NCBI GenBank assembly: GCA_021613535.1
Contig: CP075493.1
Span: forward strand, 10,044,001-10,108,000
Length of the DNA: 64,000 bases
Reading direction: 5' to 3'
Source of the DNA: Adineta vaga
Taxonomy: Eukaryota; Rotifera
This document shows, piece after piece, positions 34,799 through 48,806 of the stretch. How positions within the stretch are numbered: the first letter of the stretch is position 1; each line of letters begins with the position of its first letter. The position numbers and the translations under genes were made by a program. The notes below the pieces were generated by a model that worked only from the letters and a program-made list of their open reading frames with translations, did not search any database and had not been told where the DNA came from.

Positions 34799-37530
34799 TC
34801 AAACATCATCATCATTCGTTCCAATGAAACTAACGTCTAATGTATCTTTTCGACTCGATGCATCATCAATAGTCATTGATCGTTTTGTTTCAGCAAGTTT
34901 TTCGACTGTTTGTAAACGTTGACCAAGCGATGCCATATTTGCAGAATATTCACCCATGAGACGTGCTAAACGTGTTTCTAAATTATCAATATTTCCTTCT
35001 AATCGTGTAACCTTTTCTGGTATTGCTGCTTCATCTTCTTGTGCAGTTTGAGCTGCTTCTTCATCTAATAGATTATCTTTTCTTAAATGAGCTTTTCCAC
35101 GTTCAATTAAGGTTTCGCGTGCTGATGGATATTCAGCTAAGACTTCCCATAAATCTTGTTTTGTTAGACAAAATAAATCAGAATATCCCACACTACGAAT
35201 ATTGGCAGTACGACGATTACCGGTTTTACTACCTAAAAAACGAAAACATTGATTGTAATATATATTTTTTAATGCAAAGAAAATCTAACCAGGTATATTA
35301 AGAATCGAAATTTCCCCAAAAACACTTCCTTCTTCTAAGGTAACGAATATTTTTGTTCCATCATCGGATACTACACTTAATCGACCACGTTTTATTATAT
35401 ACATTTCTTTTCCAATGTCACCTAGAGAAAAAGAAGATTCGTTGGAGATATGTCAAACAAATAAAATAAGTATTACCTTTTCGACAAACATAGTCTCCTG
35501 GACTGAAAATCTGTAATTTTAATCTTGTTACTAGTTCAACTAATAAGCCTGGTTGAGCTTCAGCAAAAATCGGTACTCGTTTTAATGCAGCTAGATGTAC
35601 ATGTATAGCAATTTCTACACGTAATTTTTGTGGTAATGCACCTTGGAAATAAAAAAATTAACAAAGAAGATGAATACAGACTAAAATATTTCGTTTTTCT
35701 TTGTTACCTAAAACCATATCTTCATTCGCAACTTGTTTTTGTAACCATAAATAATCGAACCAAGTAATAACTCGTCGTTCGAGATCTTTTCCAACTTTTC
35801 GGAAGACCATATATTGTTTAACTTGATCAACTTTTTGTCGAAAATCAGCACGAACTGCGTTCATACTTGCAATAATTGAACCGACATTTCCGACAACTAT
35901 AAACATTCAATTTTTCAATGAATTTAACAAGTCTATCAATCGAACTTACTAGTAGCAAAAATGAGCACACCTGTAAGAAAATCAGCAGTGACAAATAGAA
36001 CTTCAATCTAAATATATGGATAAAAAAATATCATTATAAATATTACGGTTGTTTTATAAATGCGCAGAATAAATTATCGACTAGTTGAACAGAGAAGTAC
36101 AAAATTCAGATGGAGATTACAAACAATGTGATAATATATCTGTCAAATAGGTCATTTAATCTCTAAGCTATTAACCTCAATTTCTATCCAACATGCGCAC
36201 GTTCTTCCGTTGACCTTTGCATGGAAAAATTTCTTATTGATAATTCTACAACTTACATCGGTTTCAGGTGGTGGAACTTCTCCAATATTCGTCAAAACAA
36301 GTGTTGACCAGAAAAAACAGTAAAGATATTGTGTTGTTAATGTATTAGCTGTTGGTTTCGTCATATTATATACCCAATCATCACTTGAATAACCAATCCA
36401 ACGACTTATAATAAAATAGAAACAAGCATTCCAATGAATGATAATAAGAATAATAATCAGTAAAGTAACCAGACGAAAAACATTTGGATGATTTGTTTGC
36501 GTTTCGACTTTATCAGAAAATTCTAATGTTCGATAAATTCGAAATAGTCGATTGAAACGTACAGCTGGTAAGAGATAAAGTTTGGGAATAAAATAAAGAA
36601 AATCCGTTGGTAATAATGAAATAATATCCAAGATAAAAGCTCGACTTTTCATATAATGTTTACCTAATTTACCAATATCGCGAACGATTAAACCTTGTTC
36701 AAGATAACCTGAATAGAAGAGTAATAGAAGAAGATATCAATGAGATTACAACAAAACCTTTTCGTGTTTGTATACATGTATCAACAATATAACAAAAATC
36801 GCAAAGATAATCGAAAATTAACCAAACGATAAGAAGACGTTCTTGGAGAAGAAGAAAAGCACTACGACCAATGAGAATTGTATAATTATAAAGAACAGCT
36901 AATGAAACAATTGACGACCAATAATAATAGAATGATTGTGAAGGATCTACTACCCAATTTTTACTAGAATTCAAATAATAATCGATTTATTTCAAATAGA
37001 TAAGTTATAAAATCAAACCTATTTTCATCTTGAATTGATTGAATTTTAGAAGAGGGTGCAAATTTTTCCAGAAACGAATCTGTTCGTTGAGGAATCACTT
37101 GTCGTCCATGATTTCTTTGCATCCATCGTCGAACACGCTATTAGAAGGAAAATGAAAACACATAAAACAATAACGTTTTCTCTTTCATACAAAATGTAAT
37201 ATCGAGTCAAATTCCTACAACATCGAACATGCAAAATACTTACACCTATCAAATTTACTGCATTCTGAAAAGTATATGTACAGAAAAAGAAAAGAAATGA
37301 GATTGAAAACAAACCTGCGCTCGTCGAACAAGATCGTAGAAACTTGTTTCCTCTCGATGTGGTTGTTGAAGTGGTGTATTAGCTAACGTTCGAATAACAC
37401 TATCGGTTGCAGTGGATAATTCAGAATCAGGTTGTCTTGCTGAATATGCAACCGAAGGTGGTTGTGCATGATTATTCATCACTACATACGGTGCAGTACG
37501 TCGATGTTGTCGATCTGATGGTGATCTCAT
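34799..37530 (-). CDS. CNGA: Cyclic nucleotide-gated cation channel, alpha (CNGA/TAX-4) type
   Basis: About 10 exons from ATG at 37530 to the TGA ending at 34799, including a 21-bp micro-exon at about 37265-37245. Order: cytosolic N-terminus; S1 ([18 protein letters not shown]); S2-S3; S4 with spaced Arg ([16 protein letters not shown]); S5; pore helix and filter ([19 protein letters not shown]), where the TxIGExPPP signature marks CNG channels and its Glu is the pore acidic residue; S6 and C-linker ([20 protein letters not shown]); cyclic-nucleotide-binding domain ([20 protein letters not shown]). The last part is a coiled coil ([20 protein letters not shown]), matching the C-terminal leucine zipper of alpha subunits. 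It conducts Na/Ca in sensory cells when cGMP or cAMP binds. The start lies upstream of a Ser/Thr-rich disordered segment. Confidence 0.92.
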
Positions 37531-39671
37531 CTGGATCGAATATTTTCACGAAATTTTCAAAATCATATAGAATATCTAGAAGAAATAGAGAACCTTTTCT
37601 AGTTCTTTAATACAAATAAGATTAAAATAACACTGTTGATTATTCATTTTATCGAATATCCTTTTTCTCGGGGATAAATATGAGGGAAAAAAAAGAGAGA
37701 GAGCAAAGCATCGAACGTATACTTCAATTCATTCTTGCTCGATGGACTATTGTCACACATAATTCTAAAAGATATTCCGGTTTGACAATGTCGCTCGTGC
37801 GTGATGATGTTCTTTCGTCAGCGTGCGCATACTCACTTACAAACACATTTTCTCATTTTTCTTATTTTCTATTTCTTCTTTTCTTAGAAAGAAAAAGAAG
37901 AAAAAGAAGTAGAAGAAGAAGATCCCTTTTCTTTTCCCTTTTTAACGCAATATTTTACTACTACCTGTAAAAAGGGATGAGACGTGATGCATCAATGCTA
38001 TTTTAATTTCCTTTTCTTATGACGACTGAAAAGATAGCGAGGGAGGAGAGAGAGACAGAGAAAGAGAAATGACATGGTTACTTCTGATAGTTGTCATGGA
38101 AAACTTTGCGGCTGTCCTTTCTTCTGATACTTACATCAAACGAATTATTTTTCCAATATTGTAATCCTATCCTCGACAGTTGTGTTGTTCCTTCAATAAC
38201 TGACATTTCGAAAAAAATATTGGCAAGAAACAGAAAAAAAAGACATAAATGAATTCATAACTTGGTAACCTTTTCAATACATACATCAGATTGAATAGAA
38301 AGTAGTAAATTAATTGAAATTAAACTTCAAAAGATTAAAATCATAACTTTACAGATGTCATTACTTATCTATTCTATCTCAAGAATATCAATGGCGAATG
38401 AAAATTGGACTGAAATTTCATATTTTTTTATTGTAACTGTTTTGTAGGTCAATTATGATCATTGTCAATAACAGTATTCAATGATTGTTCTATTTCGAAA
38501 ACAAATCGTTTCATGGTATTATCGAGACATTGTTGAAGAAATCTTCTTTAGTTTAGTAAATGAAGCATTAGATGTATCCATACAGTTTTAGTTGACGAAT
38601 TTTTGACATGGACAATTTGTATAACTAACGTGTATAAATCATTCACATTTTACATATGTAATTTGACAGATTTGTACTGTCAACTGACGATGAGATTTTA
38701 CATTGATTAGTCTTATATATCGGCTAAGAATCAATTGAAAATTAGGATAAAATTTGAATAAGATTTTATGGTATTGTTTCTCGGTTAATAATATCAATAA
38801 TCATATGTCAACAAGCAATTTATTCTCCATCTATTTCGTGCAAATATAAAATAGATGATATTGTTGAGTTAATCGGTTTCTACATTTTTCTCTTCTAATT
38901 GTTATCAGAGAAAAATTCGATGAATTTATTCTTTTTTAAGAAATATCGAGGGTTGATATGATCAGATTAAATTTCGAATATTCATTCTGTTCGTGATTAA
39001 AAATGTTCGATAGAAGGTCAAAAGTGTATACACACACATATGCAGAAAGAAAATATCGTTGGAAAAGAACAGAGAAGGGAAGTTCTTTTTCTCACGTCGA
39101 AAGATACAAAAAAAAGACAGTCGTATACAAACTAGATAAGATTATTGAGATTGTCCTTGGGAAGAACTATACCATATGGCGTGATACTCGTTTACAATAG
39201 GTTTTGGTTCAAAGAACTCATTGTCATTTTTAATAGTAAGAACAGATAAGTAATGTATCATTAAGACTTTGATTCTACCAGAGAATGTATAGACATAAAT
39301 TCAATTGGTGGTAAAATAGAAGACGATAGTGATATAGTTTTTATTTTTGCCAATTTCATTGATATGTGTGTTGATATGTTATAATATATATATATACATC
39401 TTTTTACTCCTAGTTGATATTCTCAATATAAAACAAAACAAAGTGTGAAAAGAAAAATAGATATCGACCTCGAATGCTGCACTAGTTGTTGTGATGACGT
39501 GAATGACATAGGGACGCAACAATGTGAAGAAGTTCTTATCTTTTATTCTCTATTAGTTATGTTGAAGATGAAAGTACAGAAAATAGACCACAATTATACC
39601 TTTATTCTGCTTATGTTTTTCACAATATCTTTTTGAATATTGTTATTATTATTTTCAGTAAACTTCCAAGA
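37531..39671. other. Intergenic region between divergent genes
   Basis: 2.1 kb between the CNG channel start (-) and the first Dispatched exon (+). It has a GA-rich stretch near 38040-38070 and AAG-rich sequence near 37890-37920. No gene was recognised. Confidence 0.5.
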
Positions 39672-42600
39672 ATGACTCAACATGGACTTATCAATAGTGA
39701 TACAGATGATAATCATAGACAAGATCAACTGGGTAAGTCATAGTAATTGTTTTGTTCTTTAAATGCAATTCAATATCTTCCGTTAAATATTTCTATATGA
39801 AAAAAAAACAAACAACATAATCAATATCAGATGTTGAAGTTTTTATCTTTTCATAGAATCGATGTCATCACAACCAAATTCTCAACGTCGCCGTCGTGCA
39901 ACAACACTAAATTCATTTGCTTCATCTGTTGTGACGAATATCGTTAAACGACCACGTTGGTGTTTTCGGTATGTATGTAGTACATGTGCGACATCTTGTG
40001 TTATGTTTCTTTTGATATCAAAAGATAATTTTGAGTTAAAGAGTCATCGATTAATCATCAATAGTATTTACTTGAAAATATTTTCTTTCGAAAAAAAAGA
40101 AGAAGATTTTGTTTATCATGGTTAAGAATAACATTTCATTGGTTAAGCGTTATCAAATACATGTAAGAGATTCATTTTTCAATGTCTTGTCTCTTTCTGT
40201 CTGTTGTGCTTGTCAATATAAATCACCCCATTTTGATCATCCGATCAAAATTGTATTTTTATTGTTGTTCTTGAAACATATCAAAGTCCTTGAGATGTTT
40301 TATTTATATGTATATAATGCAATTCTTAATAATAATAAGAACGCTTCGTTTTTCATTGATTCATCTAGGATGGAATGAAAAAAAAGCATAGATAACAACA
40401 CACAATGTTACTAATAGCAGAAATAATCTCATGTTTTCATTTCATACGCCTTCATTTAGTATGTGTTCTATACATTGCATAGGAACATTGAAAAAGATAT
40501 TGAGACAATTATTTCTTTTCTTTTCGTTTCTTTTTTTTATTTTGAAGAATAGATAGAGATATTCAGTTAAGTATTCGACCTCGAACGAACAATGTCATTC
40601 TTTCGTTGTTTTCTTCGAGTTAAGGACCGAATAAGAAGCAATTAAACGTTCAAATTAATCTGTTTTTTTCTTCTTCTTCTTCAAGAAATAATCGGAAAAA
40701 TAAACAATATCATTCATCATAGATATTTTCTTTAGCCCACTTTCTTTTCTTTCCTATAGAGAACGACATACACACATATTTCCTATCTGTTTTTTTTCCT
40801 TTCCAAAATTCTGTTTTGTTTCTTTCTTCTACTTGTCTTATATTCTCCGAAGAGAATAGTATCAAGAAATGCAATCATTAGATTTCCTTTTTCCTCATGT
40901 GATTTGAGAGAAATGATGCATCTTTTTCTTATTAAATTGAAAATCGAGCTTGTCATACAATTCCACTTATCAAACATATGCTACTCACCATCAATTTGTT
41001 TATCTTTTCTAGATCTGCTATTATTGTCTTCTGTCTACTAAATTGTTCCCTTACCTCATTTTTTTCCGTTTCATTTATTCATATGTTTTGATAATTTCTT
41101 CTTTTGTATTAAACAATTACCAATATGTATGACGCAGGGGCGTATTTTTATAAAAAGTAAGCAGATTTTATTATCAATTTAATTGAACCTTTAGGTGAAA
41201 AGAAAAACCATATGAAATAATGATAGGTTTGATTTCTCTTTCATACACACACTTTCTATTCCATCAGACAGGGTGTACATTCAATCTTTAATAAGAACAG
41301 ATGGTTATTCTAATGACATATCAGGTAGATATGTATGATATTTATTCTAATATAACTAACTTTGGTTATTGAGAGCATGAAACAACTAACAATAAACTAA
41401 GTGATACTATTACCTACATAAAATATTTATTTCTCATCTTGTTTTTATGTATAATTATCTTTATTTTACCTTTTTTTAAATATATATATAAAGACTAAAT
41501 CAATCGACCATGAAGGTTTCTATCGTTCGATAATCGGCTGATGTATACCTTTCTCATACATTAAACATACCTCGTGACTTAGAAAACAACAAAATAGAAG
41601 AGAAGAAAATATTTTTGTCATTTAACATGAGTTTTACGGAATGGGAGGAAGCAGTAACTGCACGAATAGGACATTATATTACGAAATTAATACTATGGTT
41701 GGTCTAGAATTATATTCAGGTCTTTAATATTGTTTTTACTTCATTTATAGGTATTCAACATTCGTAGTTAAATATTCATGGTGCTTCCTATTACTTGGAT
41801 CGACCATATGTATTGGTCTTGGCTTATCAGCAGTACTATTACGAGATTTACCAGATTTCAATGATCCGACGAAAGTAAAATCGATTTTCATGTGTGTGTT
41901 CAATATGTATGCAAATCTATTTATTTGTAGGGTTTTATTCCACGTGGTAAGCATACATTAACATCACGTTTGTTTGTATTGGAAAAATTAAAAAATGAAC
42001 TGGATAAACAATTAGCGGCAGCAAGGATTATTAATAAGAGTAAATTATCTGTGGCAACAAAATCGCCTCTTTCAAGAAATCAAATGAATACATACAACGA
42101 TGACAATGATGATGATGATGATTTTGATTATGAAGATCCTGTCAGTATGATGAATCTTCTCGAAGATTTAAGATTTAATCCAAATGATTGTGCCTTTTTA
42201 TCACCAAGTCAAAATCAATGTTTAACTAATACACAGGTCTATTCATTATTACGAAATCGAACGGATCTTATGAAAATATCGAAAAAAATTGAAAAACAAC
42301 TTCACAAACCTAATGAACATATATGTACATCAATTGATCTAAGTATGTATTCATTCTTTTCATTAACTTCATGATAGTTATCAAGCATTTAATACGAATC
42401 TTAAAGAAAAAAGAATGGAATTTATACTTGTTTTTTTTCTTCTTAAGATCGTCATTATGAAGTCTATTTTGAAGCAACTGATAGATCTTCTCCAAATTTA
42501 TTATCACTTGATAATCTATTATCATTATGTAAAAAACAAACTGAACTTGTGAATCTATTTCAAGTTCATGCAACATGTCATTATACATTACCGGAAATGG

Positions 42601-45600
42601 TCGCGTATTTTGCTAATAAAACTGATTGTAATGAAATAACTGAAAAAGATATTCAATCATTCATCGTTCGTCTTCAACGTTGTCATCAAATTTATGATTC
42701 TGGTTTAGTTCGTTTAGCTGGTTTAAAACGTTATCGAATGAAACCATTAGAATTATTTCAATATGATTCATGTTTTTACAATAATTTTACCTTTCTTAGT
42801 TTGGAATATCTCTTAGATAAAACATTTCTAACAACAAATGAAACTTATTATACAGCTATGTGGTTTTTAAAACCAACTTTACCAATGAAAGATGTCAATG
42901 GTAGTGAAATTCATACATCTGATTCAGCTTATGATTTATTCATTCAACATTTTTATCGAAATTTTAAATTTGATGATAGACATACAAGAATAGCAGCATT
43001 GAATTTTTTGGATATTCGAATACCAACGGCAATGAAACAAATTCGTGTTGATATGTTTTTTGTTATTTTAGCTATTTCATTAATTGTTGCCGTAAGTTGA
43101 GAAGAATTGATTTTGTTTTTCTTTCTTTTTTTACTATTGAAAATTCATTTAGGTTACTATAATTTATCTTCGTTCAATAACTGTTGCTTTAATGACAAAT
43201 ATATGTGTTGTTCTTTCATTTGCTTGTGCATATTTTGCATATAAAATTATTCTTGGTATTGATCTTTTTCCATATATTAATTTGATGTCATCATTTATCT
43301 TAATTGGTATATCGTGTGATAATGTTTTTGTTATATTTGATGCATGGTATTCGGAAAAATTAGATATTTACAATGAAGCACGTTTACAAAATCGTCAAAT
43401 TGAATTCTATGGTAAATTAACTGAAAAACAAGAAAAACAATATCGTCGTGATCGAGATTATACGTCGTCGATTGTTCGACGACGTTTAACAGCAAAACAT
43501 GATGCCGATCAGCCACCATTACAAGAAGGTGAAGAAGAAGAACATTTTGATTCAATTAAAAATACTGATCTTGTTCGAATAATGAAAGTTAATGAAAATC
43601 AAATGATTCAAATGATGGAAGGTGTTCTGAGACATGCTGCTGCAAGTGTTTTTGTTACAAGTTTTACTACATCAGCTGCCTTTTTCACTAATATGATATC
43701 ACGAATTGCTTACGTACAGTTATTTGGTTTATTTATGGTAAGTTCATTGATAATTTTATGGATAGTTTGAGATGGTCAAATTTGATTAGTCTTGTCAGTT
43801 GATACAATGAAATTGACGAAATACTATCGTATAAATTCTCATCAATTTTACTTTTTATTCATAGGGTCTTTGTATATTATTTAATTTTCTAATGAACATA
43901 ACTATGATTGTATCATTCGTGATAATCTATGAAAAATTTTGTGAACCCTTATCTGCACGTCTTGGTTTATTCAATCATTTTCCTGATTTATTTGATAAAA
44001 TTATGTTAACTTTAACACGTCTTAATCATGCAATTTTTACTGTTTATATTCCACGATTAATAATCAAGCTTCGTTTTATTTTAATAATCATTTTCTTTAT
44101 TCTCGGTGTCTCTGGTTTATTTCTCGTTTTTCATAATCCAAAATTAACTCCACCGAAATCTCGTCGATATCAATTCTTTCAATTAACACATCCATTTGAA
44201 CGTTTTGAATATCAAATGCGTGATGAATTTCTATCATATATCAATGAAGATAAAGATAATGTAACCAATCCAGTGTTAATATTTGCATTTGGAGTAGAAG
44301 AAACTGATTTAGTACATCCATTCTATCCTGATAAACAAAACTATGTTGATAATGAAACAATAATTTATAATAAAAAAATTGATTTTTATGATCCAAAAGT
44401 ATTACGATGGTTTGATACATTTCTAAAAGATCTTAATCGAAGTGAATTATTTACTAATGTACAAGAAACTTATGAACAATGGTTAACTATTGGTAAGAAA
44501 TAGATAAAATATTAATTTACTTCATATTTATGATTGTTTAGGCAGTTTATTACGTGGATTTTTGAATACAAATGCAAGAAATTATTCTCCATTTAGTGAA
44601 AATGAATTTTTTGTACCACCAACACGAAATGCAACCAAAATTGCAATGAATCGTTTATTTAAATTCTTTAGTGAATCCAATCAACTTGCATCCGGAGGTG
44701 ATAGTAATCGTGGTAGTGTTGATTTTCGTCTGGGATTTTTACCCGATGCTAAAACACGTAATTTACGTGCCTTCATATTTATCGTGAATATGAATGTTAC
44801 ATTTAATACATATACTGTTCAACATGATTATTATAAAAAGTTACACGATTATTTTGAACAACGTTTACAACAATTAAAACTTTCGGAAGGTGTTCATGGA
44901 CATGTTTATGAACAAGTTAAACACGGGTAGGAAAACTTTCGAAGCGTTCGTTTGTCGATCTTTTCTACGGAGTCAAAACTTATGGAGAGATTCATTTTCA
45001 TTTAAAACACATACTTATGATGTTCTTTTTGTTTTAGTTGGTTTGTTTCACCTCAATTTTTATTCTATGATTTAATGCGTGAAGTTATACGTGGAACCTA
45101 TACATCTTTAATATTTTCAATGGTCTTTGCTTTTGTTGTACTTCTTTTGACTTCTGGAAATATTATTATAACATTATATGCTATTCTAACAATTATATTT
45201 ATCATTGCTGATACAGTTGGAATCTTTGTTTTATGTGGATGGGAATTAAGTATTCTTGAAACAATTATTATTATAATGAGTGTCGGTCTCAGTGTTGATT
45301 TTAGTAAGATTGAATAACGAATAACTTTTTCTAATCTATTCATTTCATTTTCTATTAGCTGTACATTATGGTGTTGCTTATATAAAAGCAGATTGGAAAA
45401 GAAATCAAGCACATAGTCGACGAACATCTAATGCATTGAAACTTCTTCATTCAACAAATGCAAATCCAGACGAACATTTTTCAATAGAACAAGTTTCTGA
45501 GCAACAAAAAACTCAACCAACTAAACCGTCAATATTTACTCGTATGAAAATTTGGCATCGACGAGGCAATCTTCAACGATTTCGTCGAATTAAAAATAGT

Positions 45601-45976
45601 CTTATTCGTGTTGGATCAGCTGTCTTCATAGCTAGTTTAACTTCCTTTCTTGCTGGTGTATCAATGGCACCAAGCAAATTAACATCATTTTCTCAAATGG
45701 GTTATTTTCTTATGTTAATTATGTTTGTTAGTTGGTTATATGCTACATGGTTCTTTCTTCCATTACTTTCATTTCTTGGACCAATTGATAAATTTGGTGA
45801 TATACCGTAAGTGATATTTTTCTCTACGTAATCATTTCTATTTTTTGAAAACTAGATTTGGTAAATTATTTCGTTGTGGTAAAACGTCATCTTTACCTGT
45901 CATACAAACAGTAACAACTAATGACGATGACCAGCTACAATCAAAAGAGAAATTCACTGACGGACAAGCACTTTAG
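39672..45976 (+). CDS. DISP: Dispatched-like RND/sterol-sensing-domain membrane protein
   Basis: The sure part starts at exon 41627-41697 (MSFTEWEEAV). It continues 41751-41874, 41931-42342, 42448-43091, 43153-43737, 43865-44492, 44542-44926, 45038-45303, 45359-45806 and 45856-45976, over 1,200 residues. TM1 (KYSWCFLLLGSTICIGLGLS) is followed by a large extracellular loop. An SSD-like TM2-6 block follows with SSFILIGISCDNVFVIFDAW. A second loop and a second six-TM block follow with IIIMSVGLSVDFTVHYGVAY and LAGVSMAPSKLTSFSQMGYF, typical of Dispatched. Dispatched exports cholesterol-modified Hedgehog using a cation gradient. The TM4 acidic pair, usually Asp-Asp, is Asp-Asn here. Two further exons, 39672-39732 and 39857-39968 (MTQHGLINSDTDDNHRQDQL; VKRPRWCFR), end in the same phase as exon 41627-41697 and can splice to 41751, giving an alternative N-terminus. 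Confidence 0.85.
39969..41626. other. Possible long first intron of Dispatched
   Basis: 1.7 kb between the upstream exon pair and the exon at 41627. AT-rich, with T-runs and no recognised exon. It is an intron if the upstream exons belong to Dispatched; otherwise it is intergenic and must contain a promoter near 41627. Confidence 0.45.
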
Positions 45977-46626
45977 TTCATCTTTTTTCTTTCGTTTTTA
46001 TACCACTTGTCTTTCGTTAATCTCGAAAAGAAATATCTAAATTAACATCCATTGAAACATCTTTCTCTAGGTGCTGTTTTGTAGTTGAATCAGATAATCG
46101 CCTTTTTTTGGTATTTAGAAACCAAAGATAAGAAATATCTTCCTAATTGTCTTCTGCATTTCTTTTCCTCTCTTTTGGTTGGACACGTGCAATAAACATA
46201 CATACAACTTTCAATCGTCTACATACGTGTCTTCGTTGTTTTCTTCTTTTTCTTCTTCATTTCATCTTATTTTATTAGAGAATGTTTGCTTTTCTTCTAA
46301 ATGTATCCATGCATGTCTGTATTGTTGTTTTTTTACTCATTTTAAATGTATGTATTCTGTCAAATGTTGGTAGTCGTAAAAAATATTCTAATTAATAGTG
46401 GTAAATTTTGTCTTCAATTTCGTTTGTCTTCCTTATCTTTGAGTAAAATATATTCTATGATTATGTTTATAAACGAGTTATTTGAAATTTTATGAATTAT
46501 TTTGTGATTAGTTAATTACTATGTGTAGTTTAGTTGAATATTATTATATGTATATGTTTTCTTAATTGAAACCAAACTACTTCATGATATGAATATATTT
46601 CGTTATTAAGAAAAAAACAAAATGTT
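45977..46626. other. Intergenic region between convergent genes
   Basis: 650 bp of 3' flank of Dispatched (+) and threonine aldolase (-). T-rich; no gene was recognised. Confidence 0.5.
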
Positions 46627-47840
46627 TTAATTTTGAGCAAGTTCATGAATTTTCTTTATGAATTGATCAATATCATCTTCAGTTGTATCAAATGAACACA
46701 TTAATCTAACTTCACAATTTTTTCTTCTCCACATATAAAATGGAAAGATTGCAGATAAAGGTTCATACCATTCTCGAGGAATTTCTAAAAAAATTGCACC
46801 GGTTTGAACGGGTTTCGTTATACGTATCAATGATTTATTATTCTTCAAAGGAATTGATTCCAAACGTTTTTTTAATAATTGTGCCATGGAATTCGAATGT
46901 TCACTTGATTTTTTCCATAGATTATTTTGAAGTAAAGTTAAAAATTGCACAGCTATAAATCGTTGTTTAGAAGCTAATTGCATGACTTGTTTATGACGAA
47001 ATTTTAATGGATCATTGGTATCACCACCAGCTTTAAGTAATGATGGATTGAAAACAATTACTGCTTCACCATACATCATACCAGCCTAGATAGAAGAGAT
47101 GTTTATATTGATTAAGTTTTTAATTTGATGAAATATTTACTTTAGTACCACCTAATGAAAGAATATCAACTCCGACAGCTGTTGTTATATCTTGAAGATT
47201 ACAATTCAATGATGAAACTGCATTGAATAAACGTGCACCATCCATATCTAGAATGAAATTTGAGTAAGAATTATCTTTAGAAAAAGGAAAAGGTTTTTTT
47301 ACGAAAATATAAATTATTTTTCTTTGCTAAGGCAGATAATTGTTTAAGTTCATCGATTGTATAGACTGTTCCATATTCCGTTGGTTGTGCAATTGATATC
47401 ATTCTCGGTTGAGCAGCATGCATATCACCAATACAATCAAGTTTTTCTTCGATTTTCTCCAAAATTATTTTACCATTTTCATCTGTTGGTATTGATATTA
47501 ATCGTACACCAGTGACAGTTTCTGGTGATGATGATTCATCCGTAATTATATGTGAAATATCCGAACAAATGACAGCATGATATGAATGTGTGCAAGCAAG
47601 TATTGACAATACATTAGCACCAGTACCATTAAAAACAAAAAAGACGCCAGGTATTGAATCATCATCTTCTGAAGAATTAAAGACTTGTTTAATAACATGT
47701 CGTGCTTCTTCAGTAATATCATCATGACCATAGGCACGTGCATGTGATCTTGATTGAGCTTCTTTCACTAATGCAGACATTATTTCAGGTAATACTCCAG
47801 CATAATTATCCGATGCAAACGTACGTAATATATTCGTCAT
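46627..47840 (-). CDS. Threonine aldolase / beta-eliminating lyase family PLP enzyme
   Basis: Three exons, 47840-47303, 47247-47141 and 47085-46627, about 365 residues, the normal family length. The start region reads FASDNYAGVLPEIM, then RAYGHDDITEEA, matching low-specificity L-threonine aldolases. GTGANVLSI helps hold the cofactor phosphate, FHMDGARLFNAV contributes the Asp-Gly-Ala-Arg that contacts the pyridine and carboxylate, and ILSLGGTKAG carries the PLP-binding Lys at the exon 2/3 junction. All catalytic residues visible are intact. It cleaves L-threonine or allo-threonine to glycine and acetaldehyde, in the cytosol. The FASDN...AYG opening resembles bacterial/fungal enzymes more than the DLRSDT-type animal enzyme, so lateral origin is possible. 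The introns show it is a eukaryotic locus. Confidence 0.88.
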
Positions 47841-48806
47841 AGTTTGATGGTATTACAATGCTCACAGAATGATCTCGATGTGCACTCTTACGGATTCTCT
47901 ACGATAAAAAGAAAAAGACGAGCAGTTTGAGAGTGTTTATAAAATAATAGATATAGAAGAAAAGAAAAGATAAAGTTTCATGCAACTATAACACGAGTTG
48001 AATTCTTTAGAAGAAATTTCATAAAACAGATGTTTTTTATTCTTGCGTTGCTTTAACAGAGCACATTCATTGTCTTAATTTATCAAATATGATGATAAAA
48101 CAGTAGTTTATTATTCCTTACCGAGTGTATTCGGAAAAATAGTCATTTCTTTATGTTATTTTAAGTATCTCCCGATAAGATCATCGAACAAAACGGATGC
48201 TAATATATGAACACATGCATTCATCGCCAATACTGATTGACTTTTTTATTATCAAGTCTTATTCATCATGACTACGTCGCCTACTTATATTAAATAACTC
48301 ATAACATCTAGAACTATAAACAGTCTTCATCAACCACAAATGTTGAGAAACATCATACCATACATCAATAGCGACATCTAATAAATGAAACATAGCTGTC
48401 TATTATATAAATTTTCTATGTCTACAGTCTGCATCCTGAATTGTGCAATTACTAGTCTTTATTCCAATAGATCAATACTTCAACTTCAGTAATTGTAATA
48501 TTCCTTTGACTCTCTATTTTTTGTCAAGTAAAGAAATCAAACAATGAATTTGTGCGAAGCAAGTGCACTCGCAAAACAGAAAAAAAGTACACACAACCGG
48601 CACACAAGAAGAAATATACAACAATAACAACATCAAGAAGGAATAAGAACAATAAATTTTCAATGTGTGAATGTACGAATGAAAACAACAGAGAGAAAGA
48701 TCTTGTTCAGTTCTTCTTTTCGAGCATGACAAGAGAAAAAAAGCAAATACGATTTATTTATATGTATATATATATATTTATATATCTGAGGAATCGTTTG
48801 GGTTGA
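47841..48806. other. Intergenic region
   Basis: About 970 bp upstream of the threonine aldolase and downstream of the acidic protein gene. A TATATATATATTTATATATC tract lies near 48765-48787. No gene was recognised. Confidence 0.5.

Noticed and set aside
39003-39636. Two short open frames upstream of the first Dispatched exon
   Set aside because: No conserved pattern and not joinable in phase to neighbouring exons.
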